Positions 1 to 9,696 of a DNA stretch of 64,000 bases are shown piece by piece (positions within the stretch are counted from its first letter, which is position 1; every line of letters begins with the position of its first letter). Both the position numbers and the translations under genes were made by a program. The stretch covers positions 124,001-188,000 of the forward strand of contig NZ_NWSV01000002.1 of the NCBI RefSeq assembly GCF_002531935.1. Reading direction: 5' to 3'. The DNA is from Rhizobium chutanense. GTDB lineage: Bacteria > Pseudomonadota > Alphaproteobacteria > Rhizobiales > Rhizobiaceae. A model generated the notes under the pieces. It made no database searches. It was not told the DNA's origin and saw only the letters and a program-made list of their open reading frames with translations.

Positions 1-1008
1 ATCGAGATCGGCGAGATCGGCGATCATGCGGACGGCAAGCGCCGGCAATTCGGTGACGGGCACGGAATATTTGCGCGAGGCGGCCCTCAGCGCAAAAAGC
101 CGCTCCTCCACCCGCTCCAGCTCCCTCGGATCGTATTCGGTCTTGCGCAGTGCCGCCTCGACTTCCATCTGCGCGTTGGAAAGCTGGTCGAGCGCGGCAT
201 CAAGCAGTGTCACCGTGTCTTCGAGCAGGCCCGGCGCCTCATGGCTCTTGCGCTCCAGCCGGCGCACCAGCGAGGCGATATGCGGCACCGGCGACGCATT
301 GCCGTTCAGGAACTCGGACGCTTCGGCGATATCGCCGGCGATTCGCTCGGCCTTCATCATTTTCTGGCGGCGGTCCGCGAGCTCGTCTTCCTCGCCATCC
401 TGCGGCGAGAGCTTCTCCAACTCTTCGACGGAGGCGCGGAGGTAATCGGCTTCGCGCGCCGCACCTTCCACCTTCTCGCGATGTTTTTTCAGCGTCCGCT
501 CGCTGTCGCGCCACAGGCGGTACAGGCGGGAAACCTCCGAGACTTCGTCGGCAAGGCCGGCGAAGGCGTCGAGCAGCGTGCGGTGGGCATTGGTGTCGAC
601 AAGGGCGCGGTCGTCATGCTGACCGTGGATTTCGACCAGCATCTGGCCGACCTGGCGCATCAGCTGCACACTGACCGGCTGGTCGTTGACATAGGCCTTG
701 GTGCGCCCATCCGCCGATTGCTGGCGGCGGAAGATCAGGTCGCCTTCGTCGTCAATGCCGTTTTCACGCAGCAGCACGCGGGCGCCATGATCCATGCCGA
801 CGTCGAACACCGCCGTCACCTGCCCCTTGTCCTCGCCGTGGCGCACGAGGCCACCATCGCCGCGCCCGCCGAGCGCCAGCGAAAGACTGTCGAGCAGGAT
901 GGATTTTCCCGCCCCGGTCTCGCCCGTCAGCACGGAAAGACCGGTCTCGAAGGCAAGATCCAGCCGCTCGATCAGGACGATATCGCGGATCGAAAGCTGG
1001 ATCAGCAT
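1..1008 (-). CDS. recN: DNA repair protein RecN, 3' part outside the window
   Basis: RecN is an SMC-like ATPase that acts on double-strand break ends and supports RecA-dependent repair in the cytoplasm. The reverse strand is one open frame from the ATG at 1008 to the window edge, 336 codons with no stop; the family is about 555 residues, so the C-terminal ATPase half is missing here. The Walker A motif GETGAGKS is at residues 29-36, and a Glu/Arg/Leu-rich stretch from about residue 160 fits the coiled-coil arm. It starts 5 bp after the bamD stop on the same strand, so the two are probably co-transcribed. The frame is truncated by the window, not broken. Confidence 0.95.
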   Translation of the reverse strand, partial: MLIQLSIRDIVLIERLDLAFETGLSVLTGETGAGKSILLDSLSLALGGRGDGGLVRHGEDKGQVTAVFDVGMDHGARVLLRENGIDDEGDLIFRRQQSADGRTKAYVNDQPVSVQLMRQVGQMLVEIHGQHDDRALVDTNAHRTLLDAFAGLADEVSEVSRLYRLWRDSERTLKKHREKVEGAAREADYLRASVEELEKLSPQDGEEDELADRRQKMMKAERIAGDIAEASEFLNGNASPVPHIASLVRRLERKSHEAPGLLEDTVTLLDAALDQLSNAQMEVEAALRKTEYDPRELERVEERLFALRAASRKYSVPVTELPALAVRMIADLADLD

Positions 1009-1013
1009 TGGAC

Positions 1014-1859
1014 TTATGAACCGAGCAGGAGTTTCTTGCCTGCCGCAGCGATCCAAGAGCCCTTGTTTTCCCGCGGCTCGGCGCCACCGGTCTGCAGCAG
1101 CTTATAGGAATCGGCGTACCACTGGCTGTCGGGATAATTGTGACCGAGAACGGCAGCGGCCGTTTGTGCCTCGTCGACGATGCCCATCGCGTAATAAGCC
1201 TCGACGAGACGCGCCAAGGCCTCTTCGATCTGGTTCGTGTTCGGATATTTCTCGACAACGATACGGAAGCGCGAGATCGCAGCGAGATATTCCTTCCGCT
1301 CCATGTAGTAGCGGCCGATCTGCATTTCCTTGCCGGCGAGCTGATCGCGCGCAAAGCGGATCTTCGCCTGTGCATCGTCGACATATTCGGAGTTCGGATA
1401 ATTGTCGATGACGGCCTGCATCGCCTCGATCGTCTTTGCCGAGGCGCGCTGGTCCTGCGTCACGTCGACGATCTGCTTGGAATAGGTGAGACCGATGAGA
1501 TACTGCACATAGGCAGCATCCTGGGACTTCGGATATTGCGACATGTAGCGGTTGCCCGATGCAAGCGCATCGTCCAGGCGGCCCTGCCGATATTTGACGA
1601 AGGTGCTCATCACGAGCGCCTTGCGCGCCCATTCGGAGAACGGGTTCTCGCGGTCGATCGCGTCGAACTTGCGCGCCGCTTCCGCCATATTGCCGGCCTT
1701 CATGTTGGCAAGGCCCTGGGTGTAGAGCACGTCAGGCGGATCGGTTTCGAGGCCGAGTTTGGTGATGTCGATATCGGGGTCCGACTGGCAGCCCGAGATC
1801 GCGGCGCCTGCGCTGAGCACCAGAAGCGATGCGAACAAAGCGCGCGCTGTCTTCATCAT
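1014..1859 (-). CDS. bamD: Outer membrane assembly lipoprotein BamD
   Basis: BamD is the essential TPR lipoprotein of the BAM complex that inserts beta-barrel proteins into the outer membrane. From the ATG at 1859 (or the adjacent ATG at 1856) the protein has a basic N-terminus, a hydrophobic stretch and a lipobox ending AISGC, followed by tandem TPR-like helices (for example NPFSEWARKALVMS and YPKSQDAAYVQYLIG). The open frame extends further upstream to 1925, but those residues precede the signal peptide, and AAGG lies just before the chosen ATG. The length of about 281 residues fits the family. Upstream is the lpxC terminator, so bamD should have its own promoter; recN follows after 5 bp. 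Confidence 0.93.
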   Translation of the reverse strand: MMKTARALFASLLVLSAGAAISGCQSDPDIDITKLGLETDPPDVLYTQGLANMKAGNMAEAARKFDAIDRENPFSEWARKALVMSTFVKYRQGRLDDALASGNRYMSQYPKSQDAAYVQYLIGLTYSKQIVDVTQDQRASAKTIEAMQAVIDNYPNSEYVDDAQAKIRFARDQLAGKEMQIGRYYMERKEYLAAISRFRIVVEKYPNTNQIEEALARLVEAYYAMGIVDEAQTAAAVLGHNYPDSQWYADSYKLLQTGGAEPRENKGSWIAAAGKKLLLGS

Positions 1860-2097
1860 ACCTTCAGATCCTGCATAACCCATTCGAAAGAACCCCACTG
1901 CCGCCGCTCGCTCCACGGCAGCCACGCCTCGCTGGCGTTTCTAGCCACAAATGTGCATCGAGAGCAACGCAATGATAAGGCATTAACGCATTTTTGTGGC
2001 AGCAGCCGCCAGAATGACCGGCTTTTCCTCTTCTCTCCACGCTGTGGCAGCTAAGCAACTGCGATAAAACACCTATCGCCGCAGCCTCGCACCGACA

Positions 2098-2127
2098 TAA
2101 AAAAACCGCCTCCGGGAAAGAGGCGGC
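2098..2127 (-). terminator. Rho-independent terminator of lpxC
   Basis: A 7-bp stem (CCGCCTC at 2106-2112 pairing with GAGGCGG at 2120-2126) is followed on the minus strand by seven T residues (2105-2099). It lies 25 bp after the lpxC stop, so it closes the ftsZ/lpxC side of the cluster before bamD. Confidence 0.85.
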
Positions 2128-2151
2128 CTGGTCTTGAGAATATGCTGGAGG

Positions 2152-3108
2152 TCATGCCGACCAGGGAGCGAATTCGGAAGCGCTGACCGCAATCAGTTCG
2201 CGGGCAGCGACGCGCTGGCGCGGCGTCGACGTCTCCACCACCTCGTAGGCGGAGGGATCGGCGAGCAGCGCCTTCAGCGCATTGGCATTCATCTTGTGAC
2301 CGCCGCGATAGGAACGGTAGCAGCCGATGAACTGGGCGCCGGCGAGCGACAGATCGCCGACGGCATCGAGCGTCTTGTGGCGGACGAATTCGTCCTTGGC
2401 GTAACGCAGCCCTTCGACGTTGATGACGGTATTGTCGTCCGAAATGACGACGGAATTTTCAAGCGAGGAGCCGAGCGCGTGGCCCGAAGCCCAGAGCCGC
2501 TCGACATCGCGCATGAAGCCGAAGGTGCGGGCGCGGGAAAGCTCGGCCTTGAAGACGGCGGCCGTCATGTCGCCGGCCCACTTCTGCCGGCCGATCAGCG
2601 GGCAATCGAAATCGATTTCGACTTCGAAGCGCGTACCGTCATAGGGACGGAATTCGCTCCAGGAGCCGCCGTGTTCGATGCGCACAGGCTTGGTGATACG
2701 GATATAACGGCGCTTGACGCCGAGCGAGACGAGGCCAACCTGCTCGATCGCCTCGACGAAGGGCAGCGAGCTGCCGTCCATGATCGGCATTTCGGAGCCC
2801 TGCACTTCGATCACCACATTGTCGAGGCCGAGCGCATAGATGGCGGCCATGACATGCTCGATCGTCGCGATCGAATGAGCCGGCGAGAAGCCGAGCACGG
2901 TGCAGAGATCGGTATTGCCGACCTGCGAGGAGACGGCCTTGAGTTCGGTGATGTCGCCATTGTCATGCAGGCGCTGGAAAACGACGCCGGTGCCCGATTC
3001 GGCCGGGTTCAGGGTGATCGAAACATCAGCGCCGGAATGCACCCCGATGCCCGAAAGCGTCACGGGACGCGATACCGTCGTCTGAAAACCCAGTAAGCCA
3101 ATAGCCAT
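2152..3108 (-). CDS. lpxC: UDP-3-O-acyl-N-acetylglucosamine deacetylase
   Basis: LpxC is the zinc deacetylase that catalyses the committed step of lipid A synthesis in the cytoplasm. The 318-residue protein starts MAIGLLGFQTTVSRP, with the usual family opening. The expected zinc ligands are visible: His85 in EHVMAA, His244 and Asp248 in HKTLDAVGDL, and the catalytic His271 in GGHKMN. The conserved ARTFGFMRD stretch lies near residues 193-201. Its place downstream of ftsZ is the standard order in many proteobacteria. A hairpin follows ftsZ, so lpxC may be read both by readthrough and from a promoter in the 261-bp gap upstream. A clear terminator follows the gene. Confidence 0.97.
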   Translation of the reverse strand: MAIGLLGFQTTVSRPVTLSGIGVHSGADVSITLNPAESGTGVVFQRLHDNGDITELKAVSSQVGNTDLCTVLGFSPAHSIATIEHVMAAIYALGLDNVVIEVQGSEMPIMDGSSLPFVEAIEQVGLVSLGVKRRYIRITKPVRIEHGGSWSEFRPYDGTRFEVEIDFDCPLIGRQKWAGDMTAAVFKAELSRARTFGFMRDVERLWASGHALGSSLENSVVISDDNTVINVEGLRYAKDEFVRHKTLDAVGDLSLAGAQFIGCYRSYRGGHKMNANALKALLADPSAYEVVETSTPRQRVAARELIAVSASEFAPWSA

Positions 3109-3312
3109 AAAATCTGCCTTTATTTTTCCGCTCCAGCGGTTGGTGCCACGGCGCGGTTATCATTCCTTCTGCAGAAGGAGCTTTGTCCAGAGGACTCCTA
3201 CGGCATTTTTCTTGCACCATACTTACGTGCGCCGGCGCTCCAATCCAAATCACTGTTTCTTTCGCTTTGTTACGAAGTCAGGCGATTGAAATCGCTCGCG
3301 AATCACAGGCCG

Positions 3313-3348
3313 AAAAACAGCAATGCCCGGGACCTCGATCCCGGGCAT
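3313..3348 (-). terminator. Probable terminator or attenuator after ftsZ
   Basis: A perfect 9-bp stem, ATGCCCGGG (3323-3331) with CCCGGGCAT (3340-3348), and an 8-nt loop lie 21 bp after the ftsZ stop. On the minus strand a run of five T follows after a 5-nt gap, so termination may be partial. The rest of the ftsZ-lpxC gap shows no gene. Confidence 0.7.
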
Positions 3349-3369
3349 GAATGGTGCTGAAGCAGCCCC

Positions 3370-5085
3370 TCAATTCGACTGGCGACGCAGGAATGCCGGG
3401 ATTTCCAGCTGGTCGTCTTCCTGCATCATCCGGGCCTGCGGAACCGCGCGGCCCTGGTCGTCGAGGTTGCCGCGACGCGGTGCGTAGAGGCTTGCCTCCG
3501 GCGACAGCGGACGGCGCTGCTGCGAAGCGGCCGGCGGTGCTGCCGTCATGTCGGCGGCAACGGCATCGTCTTCGCGGCGGCCGAGCGAATTGGTGATTCG
3601 CTTCAGCAGGCCCATCGGACCGCGCTCTTCCGCGGCATGGGCGGAAGCCGGCTGCGTGCGGTGGTCGAGTTCGGCCTGAACGACAGGCGGGAAATCCTCA
3701 ACCTTCGGCATGCGCATCGGCTCAGGCGCCTGGCGAATGATCGGCTCCTGCCGGACCGGCTGCTGCTGGACGGGCTGGCTCACCACCGGCTGGCTCATCA
3801 CGGGCGCCGGAGCTTGCTGCTGCACCTGGGGACGCATGACCGGAGCTTCCGGTGCAGGCGCGAAGATCTTGCTCTGCGGACGGAAGGTTTCCTGCTGTAC
3901 CACCGGCTGCTGGAGCGGTGCGGCGGCACGCGGGGCCGGGATTTCGAGCTCGCGTTCCATCTCGGCTGCGCGGATGGTCTGCGCGATCGGATCCACGGCC
4001 TTCGGTGCCTGCATCACGGGGGCAGGCTGAACTGCGGCCGCTGCCGGAGCAACAGCCGCGGAAGGACGGATAGCAGGCTTTGCGGCCGGCTGGAAATTGC
4101 GCTCGGCGGCTTCGCTCACCGCCCGGTCGATGCCGGTCGCGACGACCGAGACGCGGATGATGCCTTCAAGCGATTCGTCGAAGGTGGCGCCGAGAATGAT
4201 GTTGGCGTCGGGATCGACTTCCTCGCGGATGCGGGTCGCGGCTTCGTCTACTTCGAAGAGGGTGAGGTCGCGACCGCCGGTGATGGAGATCAACAGGCCC
4301 TGGGCACCCTTCATGGACGTCTCGTCGAGCAGCGGGTTGGCGATTGCAGCCTCGGCGGCCTGCAGCGCGCGGCCGGAGCCGGAGGCTTCGCCGGTGCCCA
4401 TCATCGCACGGCCCATTTCGCGCATGACCGAGCGGACGTCGGCGAAGTCGAGGTTGATGAGACCTTCCTTCACCATCAGGTCGGTGATGCAGGCAACGCC
4501 CGAATAGAGAACCTGGTCGGCCATCGCGAAGGCGTCGGCGAAGGTCGTCTTGTCGTTGGCAATGCGGAAGAGGTTCTGGTTCGGAATGACGATCAGCGTA
4601 TCGACAGACTTCTGCAGTTCCTGGATGCCCATCTCGGCCAGACGCATACGGCGGCCGCCTTCGAAATGGAACGGCTTGGTGACGACGCCGACCGTCAGGA
4701 TGCCCTTGTTGCGGGCGGCCTGTGCGACGACGGGCGCAGCGCCCGTTCCGGTGCCGCCGCCCATGCCGGCGGTGACGAAGCACATATGCGTGCCGTTCAG
4801 GTGATCAATGATCTCGTCGATGCACTCTTCGGCGGCCGCACGGCCGACTTCCGGCTGCGAACCGGCGCCGAGGCCTTCGGTGACGTTGGCGCCGAGCTGG
4901 ATGACCCGTTCGGCCTTCGTCATCGTCAGCGCCTGGGCGTCCGTGTTGGCGACGACGAAGTCGACGCCCTGGAGACCGGCGGTGATCATGTTGTTGACGG
5001 CGTTGCCGCCGCCGCCGCCGACGCCGAATACGGTGATGCGCGGCTTCAGCTCTGTGATGTCAGGCTTTTGCAGCTTGATGGTCAT
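3370..5085 (-). CDS. ftsZ: Cell division GTPase FtsZ with long C-terminal linker
   Basis: FtsZ polymerises into the Z ring that sets the division site. The start at 5085 ([13 protein letters not shown]) has GAAGGAA 8 nt upstream; the 15 codons further upstream are not typical of the family. The GTP-binding tubulin signature GGGTGTG is at residues 109-115, the T7-loop NLDFAD at 211-216, and a glycine-rich loop at 23-28. The globular part ends near residue 320. A Gln/Pro/Val-rich linker of about 235 residues follows, ending in the conserved tail [12 protein letters not shown] (560-571) that binds FtsA and other partners. Total length 571 against about 380 in E. coli; long linkers are usual in alphaproteobacteria. 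ftsA lies 56 bp upstream. Confidence 0.98.
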   Translation of the reverse strand: MTIKLQKPDITELKPRITVFGVGGGGGNAVNNMITAGLQGVDFVVANTDAQALTMTKAERVIQLGANVTEGLGAGSQPEVGRAAAEECIDEIIDHLNGTHMCFVTAGMGGGTGTGAAPVVAQAARNKGILTVGVVTKPFHFEGGRRMRLAEMGIQELQKSVDTLIVIPNQNLFRIANDKTTFADAFAMADQVLYSGVACITDLMVKEGLINLDFADVRSVMREMGRAMMGTGEASGSGRALQAAEAAIANPLLDETSMKGAQGLLISITGGRDLTLFEVDEAATRIREEVDPDANIILGATFDESLEGIIRVSVVATGIDRAVSEAAERNFQPAAKPAIRPSAAVAPAAAAVQPAPVMQAPKAVDPIAQTIRAAEMERELEIPAPRAAAPLQQPVVQQETFRPQSKIFAPAPEAPVMRPQVQQQAPAPVMSQPVVSQPVQQQPVRQEPIIRQAPEPMRMPKVEDFPPVVQAELDHRTQPASAHAAEERGPMGLLKRITNSLGRREDDAVAADMTAAPPAASQQRRPLSPEASLYAPRRGNLDDQGRAVPQARMMQEDDQLEIPAFLRRQSN

Positions 5086-5141
5086 GGTACCTGTTCCTTC
5101 TCTCTCTGGCCGCATCGCCACGCCGGCCAATTACGCAAATT

Positions 5142-6473
5142 TCAGAAGCTTTCCTTCAGCCACTGGCCCATCCGGGCTATGCGGCTGTTATTTCCCCCAA
5201 GCGACATGAGCAGACCGCTCTGTGACGCATGTGTTTCCATGTCCGCGACCTGCGGATAGATCATCAGGCCGACCGCCGTCGAAAAGGCCGGGCCCTTGGC
5301 CGCCGTCGGCAGTCCCGAGACCCCCATCGGACGGCCGATGCGGACGTTGCGGGCAAGGATGCGCCGCGCCACATCGGCAAGGCCGGTCAACTGGCTGGCG
5401 CCGCCGGTCAGCACGACGCGCTTGCCGACGATCGGGCTGAAGCCTGAGCGCTGGATGCGGTCGCGGATCAGTTCCATCGTCTCCTCGATCCGGGCCGAAA
5501 CGATGCGCGAAACCAGCGCCCGCGGCACCTGCGACGGCTGGTCGCGATCATCCTCGCCGATCGGCGGGATCGAAATCAGCTCGCGCTCGTCGGAGGAATT
5601 CGAAAGCGCCGTGGCATGCACGACCTTCAGCCGCTCCGCATCCTCGATGCGGGTCGAAAGGCCGCGCGCCAGATCGGTGGTAACGTGATGGCCGCCAAGG
5701 CCGACGGCATCGGTATGGACAAGCTTGCCTTCGGCGAAGACCGAAATCGTCGTCGTGCCGCCGCCCATGTCGATGGCCGCACAGCCAAGCTCGACTTCAT
5801 CGTCGACGAGTGCGGCAAGACCGGATGCATAGGGTGTCGCAACGATTCCTTCCACCGAAAGATGCGCGCGATTGACACTGAGCTCGAGATTTTTGAGCGC
5901 CGAGCGTTCCGCGGTGACGACATGCATGTCGACGCCGAGCGCATCGCCGTACATTGCTAAGGGATCGCGGATGCCGCGCTCGCCGTCGAGCGAAAAGCCG
6001 GTCGCCAGCGAATGCAGCACCGAACGGTCCTGGCGCAGCGACTGCTGGCAGGCCGCCGACAGCACCTTCTTCAGATCGTTGAGTTCGACTTCCTGGCCGC
6101 CGAGATCGATCGTCGCGGTGTAGATGTCGCTGCCGAGGCGGCCGGCCGTCAGATTGACGATCAGGCTCTCGACGGTCAGCCCGGCCATGCGTTCAGCCGC
6201 GTCGACCGCCAGCCGAATGACGCCTTCCAGCGCGTCGAGATCTGCAATCACGCCGGTCTTGATGCCGCGGGAGCGCTGGTGGCCGATGCCGATGATCTCG
6301 ATATTGTGCGTGCGGCCCGGCAGGATCTGGCTTTCCTCGCGCGGCGTCAGCCGGCCGATCATGCAGACGACCTTGGTCGAGCCGATGTCGAGCACCGAAA
6401 CGACATGCGACCGCTTCGACGAAAGCGGCTTCAGGCGCGGCAATCCGAAATGGGATGAACCGAACAAGCTCAT
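5142..6473 (-). CDS. ftsA: Cell division protein FtsA
   Basis: FtsA is the actin-like ATPase that tethers FtsZ to the membrane and recruits later divisome proteins. The 443-residue product carries the phosphate-1 motif DIGSTK at residues 29-34 and a phosphate-2 motif in IDMGGGTTTISVF about half-way along. The adenosine-site segment VVLTGGASQLTG is near the C-terminus. The last residues (RIARMGQWLKESF) can form the amphipathic membrane-targeting helix. The start codon overlaps the ftsQ stop by 4 bp, so ftsQ and ftsA are translationally coupled; ftsZ follows 56 bp downstream. Confidence 0.97.
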   Translation of the reverse strand: MSLFGSSHFGLPRLKPLSSKRSHVVSVLDIGSTKVVCMIGRLTPREESQILPGRTHNIEIIGIGHQRSRGIKTGVIADLDALEGVIRLAVDAAERMAGLTVESLIVNLTAGRLGSDIYTATIDLGGQEVELNDLKKVLSAACQQSLRQDRSVLHSLATGFSLDGERGIRDPLAMYGDALGVDMHVVTAERSALKNLELSVNRAHLSVEGIVATPYASGLAALVDDEVELGCAAIDMGGGTTTISVFAEGKLVHTDAVGLGGHHVTTDLARGLSTRIEDAERLKVVHATALSNSSDERELISIPPIGEDDRDQPSQVPRALVSRIVSARIEETMELIRDRIQRSGFSPIVGKRVVLTGGASQLTGLADVARRILARNVRIGRPMGVSGLPTAAKGPAFSTAVGLMIYPQVADMETHASQSGLLMSLGGNNSRIARMGQWLKESF

Positions 6474-7423
6474 ATATTCTGCCCCGCCTTCTTCAATTCC
6501 TTGGTACGCTCCGTCACCGCTGCCTGCCTGCGGACCGCCGCCTCCGGCGTCAGCTGGATCGCGGTTCTATCCGACAGCCTGAGATCGACCGCAGCAATGT
6601 CCCGCTCCAGGAGCTGGTGTTCCTTGTCGAACTTCGACAGCGTCGCCAGTGCCTGGTCGATACCGTCTTCCGGCAGCTTGACGACGACGCCGTTATCCAT
6701 GTGCAGGTCCCAGCGACGGCCTGATATCCAGACATAGGCCTTCACACGGGCCTTCACATCGGGCCACTTCGAGAAGGCATCGTCGAGCGAGGCTGCTGCC
6801 GTTTCCGCATCGCGGCCGACGACGAGCGGCAGCGCCGAAAACTTGTTGTCGCGCAGCGGCGCAATGACGCTGCCGTTCTTTTCGATCAGCGAAAGCTCCT
6901 GCCCGTGCTGCCAGATGGCATAGGCCTGACGCTCCTTGAGCTTCACCTCGATCGTCTTCGGATAGACCTTGCGGACCTCGACGCTTTCGACCCAGGGAAG
7001 ATGCGCGATCTTCCGGCGAGCGGCATCGACGTCAAGGGCGACCAGCGAGGTCGTGCCGTCGAGGCCGATCAGCTGCAGGATTTCGATTTCGGAAGTCTCC
7101 GAATTGCCGGAAACCTTCACGTCCTCGATGGCAAAACCAGCCGCCGTCGTCGTCGCCTGGGCGACGGCTTCCGTGTGACCGCCAAGCGACATGCCGTAAA
7201 GCCCGGTCGCAGCCAGGAAAACCAGCGCCGAAACCGTGCCCGTATGGGCGGGGATGTAGATGCGGCCGCTGCCGAGGCTGATCAGGAAGCGGGTGACGCG
7301 GCGCAGCGGGCGTGGCAGCACAAATCGCTCTTCGGCTTCCATCATCGGAAGCGCAGCATGATGGCTGGGGCGCCCTATCTTCTTGACCGTCAACGCAAAC
7401 AAGACGCGTCCTCCACCATCCAC
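6470..7423 (-). CDS. ftsQ: Divisome protein FtsQ
   Basis: FtsQ is a bitopic inner-membrane protein that links the early and late divisome through FtsB and FtsL. The protein has a basic cytoplasmic N-terminus, one membrane segment (about residues 60-80), a POTRA domain beginning near [11 protein letters not shown] and a periplasmic beta domain. The ATG at 7423 gives 317 residues and lies inside the end of ddlB. An in-frame TTG at 7402 is better placed, with GGAGGA 6 nt upstream, and would give about 310 residues starting FALTVKK. Either way the reading frame overlaps ddlB. The stop overlaps the ftsA start. Confidence 0.94.
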   Translation of the reverse strand: MDGGGRVLFALTVKKIGRPSHHAALPMMEAEERFVLPRPLRRVTRFLISLGSGRIYIPAHTGTVSALVFLAATGLYGMSLGGHTEAVAQATTTAAGFAIEDVKVSGNSETSEIEILQLIGLDGTTSLVALDVDAARRKIAHLPWVESVEVRKVYPKTIEVKLKERQAYAIWQHGQELSLIEKNGSVIAPLRDNKFSALPLVVGRDAETAAASLDDAFSKWPDVKARVKAYVWISGRRWDLHMDNGVVVKLPEDGIDQALATLSKFDKEHQLLERDIAAVDLRLSDRTAIQLTPEAAVRRQAAVTERTKELKKAGQNI

Positions 7424-8316
7424 CGGAGAAACTCACCAAAGGAATAGCCGGCATGACCGGCCATTTCGGGCACGAGCGAGGTTGGAGTCATGCCTGGCTG
7501 GGTATTGACCTCCAGCCAGATGATTTCGCCGTCTTCGGAGAAACGATCGTCGTAACGAAAGTCCGACCGACTGACGCCGCGACAACCGATTGCCTGATGC
7601 GCCCTTAGCGCCAATGTTTGTATTTTTTGGTAAATATTCGGTGAAATTTTCGCCGGGATGACGTGTTTTGAACCGCCTGCCGCATACTTGGAATCGTAAT
7701 CATAAAAATTGTGGCCCTGCGGCACCACCTCGGTGACGCCAAGCGCGGTCTCACCCATGACGCCGCAGGTGAGTTCGCGGCCGTAGACATAGCGCTCGAC
7801 GAGCACGTCCTCGCCGTAATGCCACTCGGGGGAACTGACGACCTGCGGCGGATGCGCCTGATCTTCCGTGACGATGACGACGCCGAAGCTCGACCCCTCA
7901 CGCACCGGCTTCACCACATAGGGCGGCTTCATCGGATGCGCCGAGGGAAAAGCGAAACGATTGATGACTTGCGATTCGGCGACCGGAATGCCGGCGGCGG
8001 CAGCGACAAGCTTCGCCTTGTCCTTATCCATCGCCAGAGCCGAGGCGAGCACGCCCGAATGAGTATAGGGGATTTCGAGATATTCGAGGATCCCCTGGAT
8101 CGTGCCGTCCTCACCGAAGGGCCCATGCAGCGCATTGAAGACGACATCCGGCTTCAGCGCCGCGAGTTTCTCGGAAACGTCACGCGCCACATCGATGCAC
8201 GTCACCTTGAAGCCTCCGGCTTCGAGGGCCTCTGCGCAAGCCTTTCCCGAGGAAAGGCTGACCGGCCGTTCCGAGGAAAATCCGCCCATCAGGACAGCGA
8301 CATGCTTGCGACTCAT
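7390..8316 (-). CDS. ddlB: D-alanine--D-alanine ligase
   Basis: Ddl is an ATP-grasp ligase that makes the D-Ala-D-Ala dipeptide added by MurF. From the ATG at 8316 (GGGGGTG just upstream) the product has 308 residues, the usual length; the frame stays open to 8718, but that part has no family similarity. Visible motifs are [12 protein letters not shown] (substrate and ATP contacts), [15 protein letters not shown] (ATP-grasp loop) and [16 protein letters not shown] (metal and D-Ala binding near the C-terminus). It is the first gene after the epimerase interruption, so its promoter, and possibly that of ftsQAZ, should lie in the 447-bp gap upstream. Confidence 0.95.
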   Translation of the reverse strand: MSRKHVAVLMGGFSSERPVSLSSGKACAEALEAGGFKVTCIDVARDVSEKLAALKPDVVFNALHGPFGEDGTIQGILEYLEIPYTHSGVLASALAMDKDKAKLVAAAAGIPVAESQVINRFAFPSAHPMKPPYVVKPVREGSSFGVVIVTEDQAHPPQVVSSPEWHYGEDVLVERYVYGRELTCGVMGETALGVTEVVPQGHNFYDYDSKYAAGGSKHVIPAKISPNIYQKIQTLALRAHQAIGCRGVSRSDFRYDDRFSEDGEIIWLEVNTQPGMTPTSLVPEMAGHAGYSFGEFLRWMVEDASCLR

Positions 8317-8763
8317 CAACACCCCCAAAAATAACTTCCATTCTCGAAATCGACGCTTGCGCGAAGCTGTCGGCACCGTTTCAGACCCTTGTCCGATCTG
8401 GCTGCAGTAGAGCATCATTATGGTTAATGAAGTGTTTACTTTCGTTAACTTCCTCTTGCCGCGCCTGCGATTTTTTAACTTTCGCTTCGTCGGACTACCG
8501 AAGCCAAGGTGCTTGCCGATCCATTGGCACAAAAGCGCCAACGCGGAAAAACCGCGCCGGCTCAATGGGATACCCCGATGTCTTGCAGTCAGTCGACGGC
8601 GTCGAGGAACGTCCACACCAGCCCACCGAGTGCCCTGTTGGAAAACGATGCAATCCAGAACAGCCAGAGCTGCTGGCCCGCAGCGGAAAACCTCGGCGAT
8701 TTTTATTGATGCGATCATCAGTTCCGGCTAGCCAGAATTCTGCTCCAGCATAGGGAAAAGATC
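8317..8763. promoter_or_regulatory. Divergent intergenic region between ddlB and the epimerase gene
   Basis: 447 bp with no convincing gene. It must hold promoters for ddlB-ftsQ-ftsA (minus) and the epimerase (plus). It is AT-rich around 8410-8480 and has several TTAA elements. One reads TTAACCAT on the minus strand (8427-8420), about 100 bp before ddlB, which matches the half-site of the CtrA cell-cycle regulator of alphaproteobacteria. A short GCGG/CCGC hairpin lies near 8545. A 103-codon open frame on the plus strand (8420-8731) has no recognisable features and is not called. Confidence 0.4.
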
Positions 8764-9693
8764 ATGCGATGCCTCATCACCGGCGCAGCCGGGTTTGTCG
8801 GCCGTCCCCTCGTCGAAAGACTGCATAAGGAGAGCATCTCAGAGCTTTCGGTGACGACGCGCTTGGCGGCCTCAGCCTTCCCTGGGGATATCAGGCATTT
8901 TCCCATCGAGATGACCGAGGCGACCGACTGGACGCCGGCTCTTCAGGGCATGGATGTCATCGTCCATCTCGCCGCCCGCGTTCACATCATGAACGACCGG
9001 GCGGCCGACCCGCTTGCGGAATTCCGCCGAACGAACACTGCCGCCACGTTGAATCTTGCCGAACAAGCCGCCCGCGCCGGCGTAAAGAGGTTCGTCTTCA
9101 TCAGTACCATCAAGGTCAACGGCGAAGAGAACGACCGGCCGTTTCGCCACGACGACACGCCGAAGCCCATCGATCCCTACGGCATTTCGAAGCTGGAATG
9201 CGAGATCGGCTTACGCGAAATCGCCGCCCGCACGGGCATGGAAACCGTCGTCATTCGCCCGCCGCTGGTCTACGGCCCCGGCGCCAGGGGCAACTTCGCC
9301 CTGCTCGTCAGCCTTGTCCGTAAAAGACTGCCGCTCCCCTTCGCTTCGCTGAAGAACCGCCGCACCTTGGTCGCGGTGCAAAATCTCATCGACCTGATCA
9401 TCACGTGCATGGCGCATCCCGCCGCCGCAGGCGAGACGTTTCTTGCCGGAGATGGAGAGGATCTTTCAACGCCTGGGCTCATCGAGGGAATTGCCGCAGG
9501 GCTGGGCGTCAAGCCGGTGTTGCTTCCCCTCCCACCGATATTGCTGCACATGGCTGCGAAGGCGGTGGGAAAGGACGCCGTCTATCAGCGTCTTTGCGGC
9601 TCGCTGCAGGTCGACATATCCCAAGCGCGCAACGTTCTCGGCTGGTCGCCCATCGTCACGCCGCGCGAAGGTCTGAAGCTTGCCGTGACGTAA
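8764..9693 (+). CDS. NAD-dependent sugar-nucleotide epimerase/dehydratase
   Basis: An extended short-chain dehydrogenase, probably a 4-epimerase or reductase acting on a UDP- or dTDP-sugar for surface polysaccharide. The nucleotide-binding loop TGAAGFVG is at residues 6-13, a Ser/Thr-containing strand VFISTIKVNG at 111-120, and the catalytic pair Tyr139/Lys143 in YGISK. Length 309 residues, typical of the UDP-glucose 4-epimerase-like family. It is the only plus-strand gene within the dcw cluster. It is divergent from ddlB and ends only 3 bp from the murB stop, tail to tail, leaving no room for a terminator. The exact substrate cannot be read from the sequence. Its position suggests insertion into an ancestral murB-ddlB junction. 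Confidence 0.85.
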   Translation: MRCLITGAAGFVGRPLVERLHKESISELSVTTRLAASAFPGDIRHFPIEMTEATDWTPALQGMDVIVHLAARVHIMNDRAADPLAEFRRTNTAATLNLAEQAARAGVKRFVFISTIKVNGEENDRPFRHDDTPKPIDPYGISKLECEIGLREIAARTGMETVVIRPPLVYGPGARGNFALLVSLVRKRLPLPFASLKNRRTLVAVQNLIDLIITCMAHPAAAGETFLAGDGEDLSTPGLIEGIAAGLGVKPVLLPLPPILLHMAAKAVGKDAVYQRLCGSLQVDISQARNVLGWSPIVTPREGLKLAVT

Positions 9694-9696
9694 AAC

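Noticed and set aside
8317..8718. N-terminal extension of ddlB to 442 codons
   Set aside because: The added 134 residues have no Ddl similarity, and the internal ATG at 8316 has a good ribosome site and gives the family length.
8420..8731. 103-codon open frame between ddlB and the epimerase gene
   Set aside because: No ribosome site, no recognisable domain and irregular composition; two other frames are also open across it.
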